A stretch of DNA of 64,000 bases, taken from assembly GCA_024180945.1 (NCBI GenBank), contig JAKSGN010000023.1:868001-932000 (forward strand), in the 5' to 3' direction. The notes beneath the pieces are model-generated. The model did not search any database and was not told the origin of the DNA. It worked only from the letters and a program-made list of their open reading frames with translations. A program made the position numbers and the translations under genes. Origin of the DNA: Macrophomina tecta. Lineage: Eukaryota > Ascomycota > Dothideomycetes > Botryosphaeriales > Botryosphaeriaceae. Shown here one piece after another: positions 1 to 10,614 of the stretch (position 1 is the first letter of the stretch; every line of letters starts with the position of its first letter).

Positions 1-2590
1 CAAGGCTCTAGAAAACCGCCATCCAGAAATCCAAATGAGACGAGCCAGGGCTCTGAACTGGAACAGTCACGAGAAAAACACGTACGGGAAGATCACGCAC
101 TGGTTCGAGGTGATCGGAAGGGTGTTGCAAGATCCGGCCATTCTAGCAGAGAATGTCTACAACATGGATGAGACTGGAGTCATGCTATCCATGCCAGGCT
201 CCGTAAAGGTCCTTATAGGTAAGGATGACGTAAGAGATTACAGAGGCGCGCGTGTCAAGCGAACGACCGTCACTGCGATCGAGTGTATCAGTGCCGACGG
301 TATGTATTTGAACCCCATGATTATTTGGCCGGCTACCACCCATCGAAGCAACTGGACCACGTTTCCTACTCCCGGATGGCAATATGCGTGCTCCGAATCT
401 GGATATACCGATTCCTATATTAGCTTACAGTGGCTCAAGCGTATTTTCGATCCCGAAACTAAGGAACGAGCTAACCAGAAACCCCGGGTGCTGATCTGCG
501 ACGGCTTCGGGACGCATGAGACCCTCGAAATCTTGGAGTACTGTTTCGCAAACAATATTCTTCTGTGTCGTCTCCCTTCCCACACCTCCCACAAGCTCCA
601 GCCTTGCGACGTCGCTGTGTTTGCCCCACTAAAGGCAGCGTATCGCGAACAGGTTGAACTACTGGAGCGAGGAGGTGTAAATACAATTAGTAAGGAGCAT
701 TTCGCCTCTCTATTCAGCCCTGCAAGGAAAAGGGCGTTTACGTCCAAGAACATCAAGGCCGGTTTCGCCGCAAGTGGTTTGTTCCCGTTCAATCCAGACA
801 GAGTGCTCAGAGGCATGCCGAAGCATCCCGCTGAACTAGACATTTCGAAAGCCGATGAGGTGAAGATTGGGTCTTGTCCGGAAGACCCAGTACTGCAGAC
901 TCCCGCGACACCAAAATCAGCACAAGCTCTAATATCGCTCCAAGATCTGATCATCAAACAGCATGCTCATGCGCTTGATGAGACGAATAAACAGAGCTTA
1001 CAGAGACACTTACAAAAATTCGTAAAAGCCGCCCAAACATCCTTTGCCAACAGTGTCCTTCAGCAGGACCAAATTCGATTCTTGATGGCAATGAACAACG
1101 AAGCCAAAGTTCGACGATCAACCAAGTCAGTCGTATTAGGGAAGGCGAGGGTCATGAGCTATCAGGACCTTGAAGAAGCACGAGCGAAGCGTGCTGAGAA
1201 AGAGGCTGCCAAAGAAACCAAAGGCAAGGGTAAACCTGGTCGGAAGCGGAAGAGTACTGCGCCAGAGCCAGATGCACCAGAGCGAAAGGCCAAGGTGGCG
1301 CGGATGAGTGAAGCGCCAGAGCCAGCGAGAGCCTTAGTGGTGCATATGAGCGAAACAGGCTGTGGAGAATAAGATTGCGCCAGAACCATGGAGAGCATCA
1401 GTGGCGCGGATGTATTAGACATTTGGCCGACTTCGCACTTCCGACGCAAGGGTTGTACAGACAAGTAAATAGAGATGAGGACCGGCCTTTGGTGTACCTC
1501 TGCCGCGCTCGTAGTGCCTTGCGGTGGCCGTTCCCGTACTTGTGCCCGTTATCGTTGTCTTCGTTTCCTTCCATTTGTCAGCGTGGCTAGTTCGTGCAGC
1601 CTTATACATTTCTATTTCTGTATGCCCGTGCCAGTTGTGTTGAACTCGTAATTACTCCTAGACTTGATCGTCTGGATCCTCTTGGGAATGAACACTTGAG
1701 ATCGCTGGACGCGGCGGATAAGAATCGGTGGTATATCGCTGCGCTAACTCGATCGAACGGTAGATCGAACAACGGATCGAGCAGCGTGCGCAAGATACTG
1801 TTGCTATAGGCATATAAGGGCTGTTGTGACAAGAAGTGGAGTAGTTGCACCGCAAAAGTTTCTACATCGCAACAGGACCGGCCGCGCAGACAGCTCTGCA
1901 AGCAGTAAAGGAAACCACTAATGCATGCGTACTAGGTGTAATCAAGGAGAATAGGTAGTAGTAAAGCGGTGAACGTAGCGTCCTAATAATGAAACAGTGC
2001 CCAATTGCAAAAATGGAGTGGGGCACTACTGACTTTAAATAAGATTGTGTCAGACCGAACACCGCGTAGCCACAAGCTTAACAGCCACAGGCTTTGCTTG
2101 GCGTTTGTATTATGTAGAATACGATATGCTGTAATTGTCTTAAGACTGCGCCAAGCTGTTTTGCTTTGTCCAGGGGTCCTTGCTCGCTTGTTGCGAGGTA
2201 CCAAGTGATGTGGCGATTTTGTATTACACAGAGCGCCACGACCGCCACAGGGTAGATAATAATTTTTCAGCATTGCAGGGCGACTAGGAAACGTAGTTCA
2301 AACCGCTCTATAAGTTTAGCAAGTAAAAAGAGCTCGATAGTGATGCTGTGGATTAAGTGGTCCTAATACACTATGAAAGGATGCTCTTTGTAACTATGCG
2401 CGAAGGCGACGACGCGATTGTAATTTTTAGAGTAGCTCTAGTATAGAGTGCTTGAAAAGGGCCGTAAAATATAATCAATATAAAAATATACAAAATTTTT
2501 AGTTCGCTGATGGAACTGGAAATGCTTAAACGTAAAGTACCAAAGATTTGTCTCGCCACGGGGGGTGTCTCTCGACGCAGGGACGGACGT
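1..2590 (+). mobile_element. pogo/Fot1-like transposon, 5' part outside window
   Basis: The element carries a DD35D transposase (2-1372) followed by about 1.2 kb of 3' sequence ending in a terminal repeat. Read inward on the minus strand from 2590, that end begins ACGTCCGTCCCTGCGTCGAG, and it is followed by TA at 2591-2592, as expected for TA-targeting pogo elements. Positions 2231-2590 are matched almost base for base, inverted, by 53009-53375, and more distantly by the ends of the elements at 34523, 44311 and 59523. The 5' end lies before the window, so element length cannot be judged. Confidence 0.8.
2..1372 (+). CDS. pogo/Fot1-like DD35D transposase, 5'-partial
   Basis: DDE_1-type transposase that would cut and join transposon ends in the nucleus. 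The reading frame is open from base 2, so the first ATG at 35 is internal, and upstream residues match the full-length copies at 36926 and 60169. The acidic triad is visible as YNMDETGVML, LICDGFGTHE and HKLQPCDVAVF. The C-terminus is lysine- and arginine-rich (KGKGKPGRKRK), probably for nuclear import and DNA contact. The two full-length copies end in a conserved tail finishing with MY; here the same bases (WRASVARMY before a stop at about 1418) lie in another frame. A frameshift near 1355-1385 therefore altered the last residues. Family assignment is firm; whether this copy was active is unknown. Confidence 0.85.
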   Translation, partial: KALENRHPEIQMRRARALNWNSHEKNTYGKITHWFEVIGRVLQDPAILAENVYNMDETGVMLSMPGSVKVLIGKDDVRDYRGARVKRTTVTAIECISADGMYLNPMIIWPATTHRSNWTTFPTPGWQYACSESGYTDSYISLQWLKRIFDPETKERANQKPRVLICDGFGTHETLEILEYCFANNILLCRLPSHTSHKLQPCDVAVFAPLKAAYREQVELLERGGVNTISKEHFASLFSPARKRAFTSKNIKAGFAASGLFPFNPDRVLRGMPKHPAELDISKADEVKIGSCPEDPVLQTPATPKSAQALISLQDLIIKQHAHALDETNKQSLQRHLQKFVKAAQTSFANSVLQQDQIRFLMAMNNEAKVRRSTKSVVLGKARVMSYQDLEEARAKRAEKEAAKETKGKGKPGRKRKSTAPEPDAPERKAKVARMSEAPEPARALVVHMSETGCGE

Positions 2591-2639
2591 TAGATTAATT
2601 ATCCATCTATAGATAAACATATAACGTGCCCCATAGAAG

Positions 2640-3065
2640 CTAGCCTTCGTGCCTCAATCTCAAGTTAGCGATCTTTAAATCCAAACCACGATTATCTTCC
2701 GTAATCTTTAGTTTCGAAACTTACTTCTTTTTATCAGTCTCTTCTCGTTTGGTTAAGCTTGTTCGAACTATCCCTACGGCCCCAATATTCTCATTTCGAA
2801 GCGTTGTAAGCAGACGGACCGATGTAAAGAGGTTATCAAACCAAACGATATAGCGTAGTTTATCGTGTGGTATCGGGCGCAATTAAGAGATCAAATCCAG
2901 CACAACGACTACAGTTAGTGTAAGATTAACGCCGTATTTTAGATTCGTCCAAAGATCGTCTAGATCCCACGGGCCGTCACCTCCAGCGTGGAACATCCAG
3001 TCGAGTAAATACGCCTCGTTAGCGATACACCAAAGCTTATAAGTTAAGTGACAGGGATAGATCAA
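2640..3065 (-). pseudogene. piggyBac transposase fragment
   Basis: On the minus strand the segment first reads KLWCIANEAYLLDWMFHAGG, then, after a frame change near 2870, YIVWFDNLFTSVRLLTTLRN and NIGAVGIVRTSLTKREETDK. These are the middle parts of a piggyBac (DDE_Tnp_1_7) transposase, including the aspartate-asparagine motif (FDNLFTS) of its catalytic core. N- and C-terminal parts are missing, and stops follow at about 2740 and 2645. It lies between the end of the pogo element (2590) and the next gene. It is a decayed remnant with no likely function. Confidence 0.7.
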
Positions 3066-3133
3066 CCCTCGATGACATCAAAGTTTGCATCATCGATACC
3101 ACCAATTTCGCTGAGGGAGTCTTTCTTCGGGAT

Positions 3134-4064
3134 ATGGATCTTATCCAGGCCTACCGCTCGCTCAGTCCAGACCTTAAGAATCTCTGGAATCTTCGTTCGA
3201 GAAAGCACTATGATCTCGCAGGCTCTTTCAACTTCGGAGAATATCTCTCACAAGGCGCACTTAAAATTGAGGGCAAGTGCGATATCGTGTCGACCCAGGA
3301 AATAATCGATCATGGCTTGTTTCATTTACAGCCTGAGTTTGAGAAAGCTGCAATATGGGAACCAATACGAAACACCCGACCCCTATGGGCAAACGAAGTG
3401 ATCCGCCTTCGTGAGGTCTTTTACCAAAGGACTACAGAAAGGCAGTCGATAGACCAAGAAGAACTACAAGCAGCGATCAGAATTGCCTCCCTCTTCGAAC
3501 CACGCTGGAGACTGCCTGTGGCAGCAAATTTCATAGCGCTACTTCCCCGTCGGGACGGAGACAGCGCCATCCAACAGGCGTTCAGGGAGTCCCATTTCAC
3601 AGGTTCGCTTTCATATCGTTAGGTAAAATTCACGCTGACAAGCACAGCTGAGGACCGAATGAACTGTGCGCCTGCAAAAACAAAAATAGTCTCTAATGAA
3701 ACATTGCCGGAGGTGCAACAGTTCGATACCATCATACGGATGATTTTCAAAGACTTCCGCCTATCCACGATCGGGAAGATGAAAGGTTAGTAAAACGTAA
3801 CCCCATTTTGTTCTCTATGAACCGTAAATAACCTGGCTTTCTTGCACAGAGAATTTCGAGGACGCTGAGGATCGGCTACACAATGCGATAGCCCACAGCT
3901 CTGGAGTGGATTGGAAAGCCGATGGCATAGAAGCAATTCCAACGGAGCCTAGCTATAGAGCTATGCTTTGTCAACTTGATTCAGTGATTTTGGTTTGCCA
4001 AATTTTGCGTCAAGAGATCCTTGGGGCAAGAGAGGAAGCTGAGGAAAGTAGATTGAGCAACTAA
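3134..4064 (+). pseudogene. conserved fungal protein of unknown function, one nonsense codon
   Basis: Two exons can be traced: 3134-3785 and 3850-4064, separated by a 64-nt GT-AG intron (GTTAGT...CACAG) that keeps phase. The frame is open upstream to about 3050 (reading DDIKVCIIDTTNFAEGVFLR) but has no clear ATG there, so the N-terminus may have been lost at the piggyBac junction. A single in-frame TAG at 3620-3622 interrupts it; reading resumes in the same frame as VKFTLTSTAEDRMNC. Recognisable middle text is GEYLSQGALKIEGKCDIVST and IIDHGLFHLQPEF, which resembles a widespread family of uncharacterised ascomycete proteins; I know no function. The exon 2 tail (EPSYRAMLCQLDSVILVCQI) is repeated downstream at about 4250. 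A CAG-to-TAG change is the likely cause of the stop. Confidence 0.55.
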
Positions 4065-4173
4065 GCCATAGTAGCTAGAGTCGCATATATCGGCGGATGC
4101 TGATGCGACTGCTATGCATGGCTGAAGATCAATTTCTATCATCGATACCACCTTAGATTTTCGTCACCAGGTA

Positions 4174-4524
4174 GTGCCCTGTTTGCAGCCGGGCAAGGAG
4201 ACCGGCTTGGCTGCGTGTGAGATTATCATACAGATTCCGCACATGGGATCCAGGTCAGAGCCTAGCTACAGCTCTGTGATTCGTCGGCTTGACTCTATAT
4301 GCCAATCCTTGCGTCAAGATATTCTCGGGACGAGAAATGAAACTTTAATAGACAGTTCAGGTAATGAAGCGTTGGCAAGTACGGGGAACACATTAGCAGA
4401 GACTGACAGATCTGTTACGCATGCCCAGAAACTGTTTCCTATTACGAACCGTTACATCGAGTGTCATCACCATACTCTATTTACACGAAATTTGGTTAGG
4501 AAAAACGATGCTTTCCGCGAGTGA
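4174..4524 (+). pseudogene. duplicated C-terminal fragment of the preceding gene
   Basis: An open frame of 116 codons contains EPSYSSVIRRLDSICQSLRQ then DILGTRNE, which matches the last exon of the gene just upstream (EPSYRAMLCQLDSV...LRQEILGAREE). Nucleotide similarity covers roughly 4245-4345 against 3945-4040. This looks like a diverged tandem duplication of the gene's 3' end, without the rest of the protein. The remaining sequence matches nothing I recognise. Confidence 0.5.
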
Positions 4525-4640
4525 ACTTATTCTAAATACCGTCTAGATTTCCTTGCCTATAGGGCTACCACTCTGTACGCGTATCAGATGCCCAGAAATA
4601 CGCGCGTTCTTCAATCCTGGATGGCTCTGGCCTATGGCTG

Positions 4641-5249
4641 AGTAGACTGACGCCGCGGCGTCGAATACCGAGTACGGACTGAACCTGGCGTTCGCATGGG
4701 GAACTAGCTAATAATCCAGGACCATGGCCTCCCGGCTTTGACCCACTCGCAGAGTATGCGATCGTCTTCCTGAGACCAACGTTGATTTTTCGCCAAGAAC
4801 TGATCTCCAGAGCTGTTGCTAGAGCCATCCGACACATTCCCATCAGTGGTGCCTATTTCCCCGTCAGAAGAATCCATCAAGTCATCCTTCCGCTTTGGAT
4901 CAGCACAATAAACCTTCGATTTTCGCACTGTTCCTGCAACAAGCCACATTGCTGACTGGACCTGTTTGAAAACGACATTCTCCAGGCCACCGTAGCAACC
5001 TAGAACAGCCGTGAAGTCCTGATCGTCTTGCGGATATATGAGAGCCTTGACGCTCATCATATCAGGGAGGATGAAAATGAGAAAGGAAGGCTTCGGGGAC
5101 ATAGGCTGTACACAGTATCGGTGTGGCGTGTGCACAAGAGCCGTGGCGTGGATTATCCCGAAACCATGCCCCATGGAGCTGCTAAATTGCATGTTTTGCG
5201 GCGCAGGATTCCGCCCGAGTACCTGGAGAAAGAGAGTCATCAAGGCCAA
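4641..5249 (-). pseudogene. Myb/SANT-like domain protein fragment
   Basis: The minus-strand frame gives an acidic, serine-rich stretch followed by RWSQEDDRILCEWVKAGRPW then SWIIS, a stop at 4704-4706, and in the same frame FPMRTPGSVRTRYSTPR. That is the layout of a fungal Myb-like helix-turn-helix (tryptophan, acidic first helix, then a TPG-x-VRTR recognition helix), broken once inside the domain. Such domains bind DNA in the nucleus. The start is uncertain: any upstream exon on the minus strand would lie beyond the transposon insertion at 5337-10624. An opposite-strand open frame with paired cysteines overlaps it, so strand choice is an inference. Confidence 0.4.
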
Positions 5250-5325
5250 TGATCCACCTGAGGCCGAGGATCAGGTAAGAGGGACGCCAGAAAGTGCTGA
5301 AGACTTAACGCTTGGGGAGGTCTAA
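5038..5325 (+). CDS. possible small cysteine-rich protein or exon
   Basis: A 95-codon frame includes QYRCGVCTRAVAWIIPKPCP and LNCMFCGAGFRPSTW, that is two CxxC pairs spaced like a zinc ribbon. It ends with an acidic tail and stops just before the LINE target-site duplication at 5325. It overlaps the Myb-like frame on the other strand; only one is likely real. No family recognised. Confidence 0.25.
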   Translation: MRALTLIISGRMKMRKEGFGDIGCTQYRCGVCTRAVAWIIPKPCPMELLNCMFCGAGFRPSTWRKRVIKANDPPEAEDQVRGTPESAEDLTLGEV

Positions 5326-5336
5326 ATGGGTTGATA

Positions 5337-5490
5337 ACGTAGTTTACTGGGGTTTGCAAATCATTACCGGGTTTTGCAAATCATTAGCGACGGGGGGCCT
5401 AATCCCCGGATTTTTCGCGCGCGTCCTCACCAAAAAACGCGAGAACGCGCCTAAACGTCCTACCCGCCCCAAATTGCCTAAACAACGCTT
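5337..5490 (+). repeat. left terminal inverted repeat of the two-gene element
   Basis: About 150 bp. It matches in inverse orientation 8630-8776 continued at 10617-10624 past the nested insert. It contains two copies of a TTTGCAAATCATTA motif (the right TIR has one), a GGGGGGCCTAATCCCCGG palindromic block, and an A/T homopolymer near the inner edge. Confidence 0.8.
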
Positions 5491-5560
5491 TTTTTTTTTT
5501 TCGTGCTTTCCGTGTTTCCTTATACAATTGGCCCAATTGGGTAATCCTCATGGTGTTGCA

Positions 5561-7541
5561 ATGCCGGCCCAACGTCGCTCTCGTCGCCTGAACAACGCGG
5601 AGCTCATCCAGGAGGCTCTTACTGCCGTTTCGCGTTCTCAGGTGCCTTCTGAAGGTCATATAGCTGTCCCTATACCGTGTTAGCCTTATATTAACGTTAT
5701 TTGCCATAGCCAATGCGCCCTTGAGTGCTGTTTCGGCTGCCATAGCCTCCGACGGCTGCGATGAGCCTATACCTGACGATTATGACCCCAACCTCGATGA
5801 GGACGCTCCTCTGCCCGCTGCTCCGCTTCCTGCGCGTGTAGAGACGCCGCTTGAGCAAGAGGAGCCGTCATCCGACGTGCGTAGCGGTGAGGCTGGCCTA
5901 CCGTCGACTCCAACGCCTGGCCGCTACTCCGCCAGGCCTCGTAGGCCCTCTGCGAAGGCTCGGGCGACGGCTTCCACGGCTCAGGCTGTGCCTCGTACCC
6001 CTCCGAGGCCTATAAGACGTCAGCGCCCTGCCAAATTGGCTGAACAACTGGCTCGTGAAAGAGCCCAGAGGATGGCGAATAAGGCTCCAACGTACAAGGT
6101 GTCTAAGAAGGCTCAGAAAGCGTCCTCTGGCCGCCCTCACGCGCCTACGCCATCGGCTCGCTCGTCGTTACCCTTCCAAGGCTTCAGCGACCCGATTGAG
6201 ACGTCTGACGACGCTCCTCCGTCCTCACCACCTGTTATTACCATCGAGTACGTTGTTGCTTTGCGAACGAGCGGCGCGAAGCCATATTTGGAGGACGAGA
6301 GACGTGACATGAGGATCTTTTCGTTAGGCGACGTTATGAACTGGCGCGAGGTCGATGACTGGGCTAATAGCGTCGTGAGTAGCCTCTCAACGAGTATTAG
6401 ACGCCCTTTCGAGCGCTCTAAGATCTGCGTTATCGTAAGCCATGATCGTTTGGCACAGGCTGGCCGTCCTGCTGTAGATGTTAGCTCTTGGCAGGACTTT
6501 GACAAAGTAGAGGCGCTCATCGAACGTAATACCAAGGCTGGCAAGAAAGGTCATCAAATTGAAGTCGTCTGCTATATAAGGCCGGCACCAACGCCTCAAG
6601 AGACAGCTCAAGCAGCTAATCGAGTAGCGAATGAGCGAACGGCGGCAGCTTTATTAGAAGACCCTGCGGCGGCGGCGTTGAATCAGCAAGTAGATCAAAT
6701 GAGGGAGTTACTGACGTCTCTAAGTAATAGAGAAGGAGGAGGCCGCGGCCGTGCAACGACTACTACTACTCACCGTCAGCAGCTACCGGATCATATTATC
6801 ACCGAACTCGCAAGCGGCAACGTTGGTGTCGTACTGACGACTCGTTGGCGCTGCCAACACCGCCAATGCCGTAATTATACTGGCACCTGCTATCATCCAC
6901 AAGGTCAGGATGGCCCTCATAACCATATAAAGCTTGACGGCGCCCTCCTGAGTATGTGGGGTGACGCTATACGCAAAGGAGAGGCAACAATCGATGAATT
7001 GCCAGGCAGTGTAGCTGTACGAGCTATCAGAGCTCAGGAGGCCTCAAGGAGGACTCGTCAACCGTATGAGCCACCTCTAGCAAGCGCTACACCCTTTATA
7101 TCACCTTTCTGGAACCCATGGACGCTTCCGCCACCGCCAGGCTATGGTGTAGCACACCCACAATCGTATTCAGCTTTTCCTCCGCCGCCTGCAGCGCCTA
7201 CGGCAGTAACCCCTCCTCACGAGCCTCCTCCGTCAAGCCCAATTAGGCTCGAGGAATCACCCTCTCAGCAGTTAGCTGGTTTCTTTACTTGGCTAGAGAG
7301 TCAGCCTTCGTTCAGAAGCTCAAATCTCCAGCGAGCACACCAAATTCTTATAGATGGCGAGTGGGATCTTGAAGGGCTAAGGAATGATATTTCTACAGTA
7401 CAGTGGGCTAGTTGGGGCTTGCCCGAGGGCCTTCTTCAGCGCCTCAAACGTGAGGTACGTCGCTATAGAGGCGTACGGCTCGCTACTACTACTCACCAAC
7501 AGGAAGAGCCTCTTCTGCGCCGCAGTAGCCCGCCTTTCTGA
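5561..7541 (+). CDS. accessory protein of the two-gene element; putative zinc cluster and SAM-like C-terminus
   Basis: The main frame (5712-7541) is open for 610 codons but lacks an early ATG. The best model joins exon 1 from ATG 5561 (MPAQRRSRRLNNAELIQEAL) to exon 2 at 5710 with an intron at 5655-5709, giving about 641 aa; the donor GTCATA is weak, so the start is tentative. The first 190 residues are disordered, rich in Pro, Ala, Arg and Ser. A folded block follows (VITIEYVVALRTSG...), then a Cys/His cluster at RWRCQHRQCRNYTGTCYHPQ and DGPHNHIKLDG that could bind zinc. After a proline-rich linker, the last 80 residues (FFTWLESQPSFRSS...LLQRLKREVRRYRG) look like a SAM-type helical domain. 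No catalytic motif recognised. Position inside the TIRs, convergent to the transposase, suggests a role in transposition, such as end binding or assembly; that is inference. Confidence 0.65.
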
Positions 7542-8566
7542 AGTGTGATAGGGCGGAAGTAGTAGAAGTAGCTACATTGATTGCATGGTGTAGGAAGGAC
7601 CCAAAATCAGTATACTCCGAGGTATAAGCGTAGTTGCGACGAATCCATGTCTTAATGTCGTGAAAGCTATGCTCAATGGGGTTGAGTTCAGGGCAGTATG
7701 GAGGAAGAAATACGAGGTGGATACCGGCGGCGCGAACGGCTTCTCGAATCTCCTACTTTTATTAATAGAATATACTAAGCTTTATGAGAACCTTAAACTT
7801 ACTGGCGCTCGGTGGATCGAGGCGTTATCCATGATAATAATATGATAGCCTCCGCGGAGCTGTGGCAACACCGTCTCTTGTAACCACCGTAGCAGGACTT
7901 CCGTATTAATCGTTACTTGCTCGACAAGTACTCCCTCCATATAGCCATCTAGTGTATACGCCGGTAGAATACTCCAGCGTGGTGAGCGTCGTATTGAGCC
8001 TTCCACCGTCGCCTCGACGCCCACCGAGCTCCACCCATATGAGCGCCAGCCAGTACGCTCGTCAGCACCAGACTCGTCAATAAACACCAATTGATTGGGG
8101 TCAAAGGCAAGCATGCGGCCACGAAAGATGGCCTTCGTAATTAGGCAACGTTCTGCAGCCCTTCTACGAACGTAAGTACGACTCCAGCCGCGGCGATAAA
8201 GTGTACGCCAAAGAGTCGTAATATGCACAACAACACCACAAGTTTGCTCCATATACCATGTCATTTCGTCAAGATAAGCCGTAGGGTTTGAGTCCAGGAA
8301 GTTCAGAAGCACCTATAGCTATTAGCTATATAAAATATGCAGGAGGGGGCTGCTACATCTTCTTCATGAGCTGTGAGGGTTCTCTTCCGCCCATCAGGGC
8401 TAGTTGGTGCGTACGGCTCGCCCCAAACACGTAGATTGCGCTTAATACGGTACACAGACGCTTTATGACACTTGGCGGCGTCTGCAATAGCGCCTGTATG
8501 CCATTGGGCGCGTAGGCAGTCGAGGATTGTAACGATTTGGTGTTCTTGGAGGCGAGGAGGTGCCAT
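7489..8566 (-). CDS. DD34E (IS630/Tc1-like, DDE_3) transposase, intact with two introns
   Basis: Three exons on the minus strand, 8566-8357, 8312-7803 and 7752-7489, joined across GT-AG introns of 44 nt (8313-8356) and 50 nt (7753-7802, donor GTAAGT). Both keep phase 0 and give 327 aa. Exon 1 is a helix-turn-helix (QEHQIVTILDCLRAQWHTGA, KASVYRIKRNL). The catalytic residues are all present: D149 in LVFIDESGADERTG, D232 in IIIMDNASIHR, and E267 in PPYCPELNPIEHSF. The last two are 34 residues apart, the DD34E spacing of Tc1 elements. Introns remove the stop codons that would otherwise break the frame. The 3' end overlaps the convergent accessory gene. The long TIRs should be its substrate. The copy looks coding-competent. 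Confidence 0.85.
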
Positions 8567-8778
8567 GAGTGCTGTTATGCTGTGCTACAACACCAGGGTA
8601 TTACCGCAAAAGGAAGTTCACGATGTAATGAGGCGAAGAAGCACGAAGAAACGCGTTGTTTGGGCGACTTGGGGTGGGTAGGACGTTTGGGCGCGTTCTC
8701 GCTTTTTTTTGGTGAGGTCGCGCGCGAAAAATCCGGGGATTAGGCCCCCCGTCGCTAATGATTTGCAAAACCCGGGTA

Positions 8779-10614
8779 CAAGCGAGCCGCCACTCCAAGC
8801 GAGCCGCCACCCTCACCAACTTTACGCGACGCGTCACCTTTCGACTACAATGGCTCAACCAACTACTACTCGATCAACCTACAACGAAGCAGATATCTTC
8901 CTCGCTATTTCAGCTATTGATAAGAAGCAGATCCGGAGCGTAAAGCGCGCTGCATCAACGTTCAACATCCCCCGAACCACGCTCCGCGACCGACGCGCTG
9001 GCGTCGCCTCACGACGCGATTGCGAGCCCAATTCAAAGAAGCTTACAAAACCCGAGGAGGAGGCAATTATTGAACACATACTTGACCTAGATTCGCGAGG
9101 CTTTGCGCCTACGTTGGATGCAGTGCGGGATATGGCTAATAAACTGCTTGCTGAGCGCGCTGCTGGCCAGGTTGGCACGCATTGGCCAAGGAACTTTGTT
9201 GGGCGGACTCCGCAGCTTAAAACTCAATTAAATCGACCGTATAATCGCCAGCGGGCCTTGTGTGAGAATCCTAAGGTCCTTAGCGAGTGGTTTAAGCTTG
9301 TATAGCGCACGAAGGAGAAGTACGGCATCCTTGACGAAGACACCCACAACTTCGACGAGACTGGCTTTATGATAGGCAAGATATTGGCTCAGCTCGTCGT
9401 TACAGGCTCGGAGAGGCGCAATCGACCAAAGGCGGTACAGCCAGGCGACCGTGAGTGGGTGACTGTCATCCAAGGAATCAGCGCTGCTGGGTGGGCGATT
9501 CCACCATTCATCATCTTCGCGGTCAAGCACCACCTCTCTGCCTGGTATGGGGACGACGATATACCAGGCGATTGGGCCATCGCAGTTAGTGACAACGGCT
9601 GGACAACGAATGAGCTTGGGGTTGCGTGGCTAAAGCACTTCAACAAGCATACGAAGGCGCGTACGGTGGGGACGCATCGGCTGCTGATTATCGACGGCCA
9701 CGAGAGCCACAGCTCGCTTGAATTCCAGGCGATCTGCAAGGAGGAGAAGATTATTACCCTCTGCATGCCTCCCCATTCGTCGCACCTGCTCCAGCCGCTT
9801 GATGTGGGCTGCTTCTCGCCGTTGAAGCGTGCGTATGGGGATCAGATTGGAGGCTTGGCGCGCAACCACATCAACCATATCACAAAGCTTGAGTTCCTAC
9901 CAGCCCTCAAAGCAGCCTTTGATAAGTCAATCACAAAGGCTAACATCTGCGCAAGCTTTCGAGGAGCTGGGCTAGTGCCGTACGACCCAGATGCGGTGCT
10001 ATCAAAGCTTGATGTGAAGCTTCGTACGCCAACACCACCAGCTGCCCCAGAGGCTGCTCTATGGGAGTCGAAAACACCAAGCAACGCGCGAGAACTAGAG
10101 TCCCAATCAACCCTAATTCGCGATCGGATTCAAAGGCACCAAGATTCGTCGCCTACTTCAATGATTGAGTCGCTTAATCGGCTTACCAAGGGGGCTCAGC
10201 TGATGGTGCATGAGATGGTCTTGTTACGCGATCAGGTCTCCAGCCTTCAGAAGGCAAATGAGGCCGCCACAAAGCGTAAACAGCGCCAAAGAAAGCGGAT
10301 CCAGAAGCGAGGCACCTTAACAAAGGCAGAGGGCATGGAAACTATTGCTCAAAATGACGTTAATGAGCGACTTGAGGGCGAAATGCGTCAAGGCAAGGCG
10401 CGATCTGGTGTGAGTAGGCAGCAAACAGCGCGCTGTAGGCGCTGTAGGGAGCCAGGGCACAATTCTCGGACGTGCCAAAAAGATACTGGGGAGGCTTCTT
10501 AAGCTAGGATAGTTGTTGTTCTTATTATATTTTAATGCGTTGTTGAACGATATGCGTGTGAAGGCGTAGAAAGCTGGTGAGGGTGGCGGCTCGCTTGGAG
10601 TGGCGGCTCGCTTG
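8779..10614 (+). mobile_element. nested Fot1-like element, 1836 bp, complete ends
   Basis: Flanked by TA at 8777-8778 and 10615-10616. The ends are inverted repeats of about 43 bp; each holds two direct copies of AAGCGAGCCGCCAC, probably paired transposase sites. It encodes one transposase reading frame broken by a single stop. It inserted into the right TIR of the two-gene element: the TIR continues exactly across the insertion. Related copies, with different but similarly organised TIRs, lie at 41946-43767 and about 57590-59456. Confidence 0.9.
8850..10502 (+). pseudogene. Fot1-like DD35D transposase with CCHC zinc knuckle, one nonsense codon
   Basis: ATG 8850 begins MAQPTTTRSTYNEADIFLAI, a psq-type helix-turn-helix, followed by a Tc5-type DNA-binding region (RRAGVASRRDCEPNSKKLTK). 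Codon 152 is TAG (9303-9305). The frame is then open to 10502 (551 codons overall), and the text on both sides matches sister copies, so the stop is a point mutation, probably CAG to TAG. The catalytic triad is complete: NFDETGFMIG, LLIIDGHESH and HLLQPLDVGCF, with 35 residues between the last two aspartates. The C-terminus has a CCHC zinc knuckle, CRRCREPGHNSRTC, which is not typical of Fot1 transposases and is shared by the sister copies. Apart from one codon the gene is intact. Confidence 0.85.
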
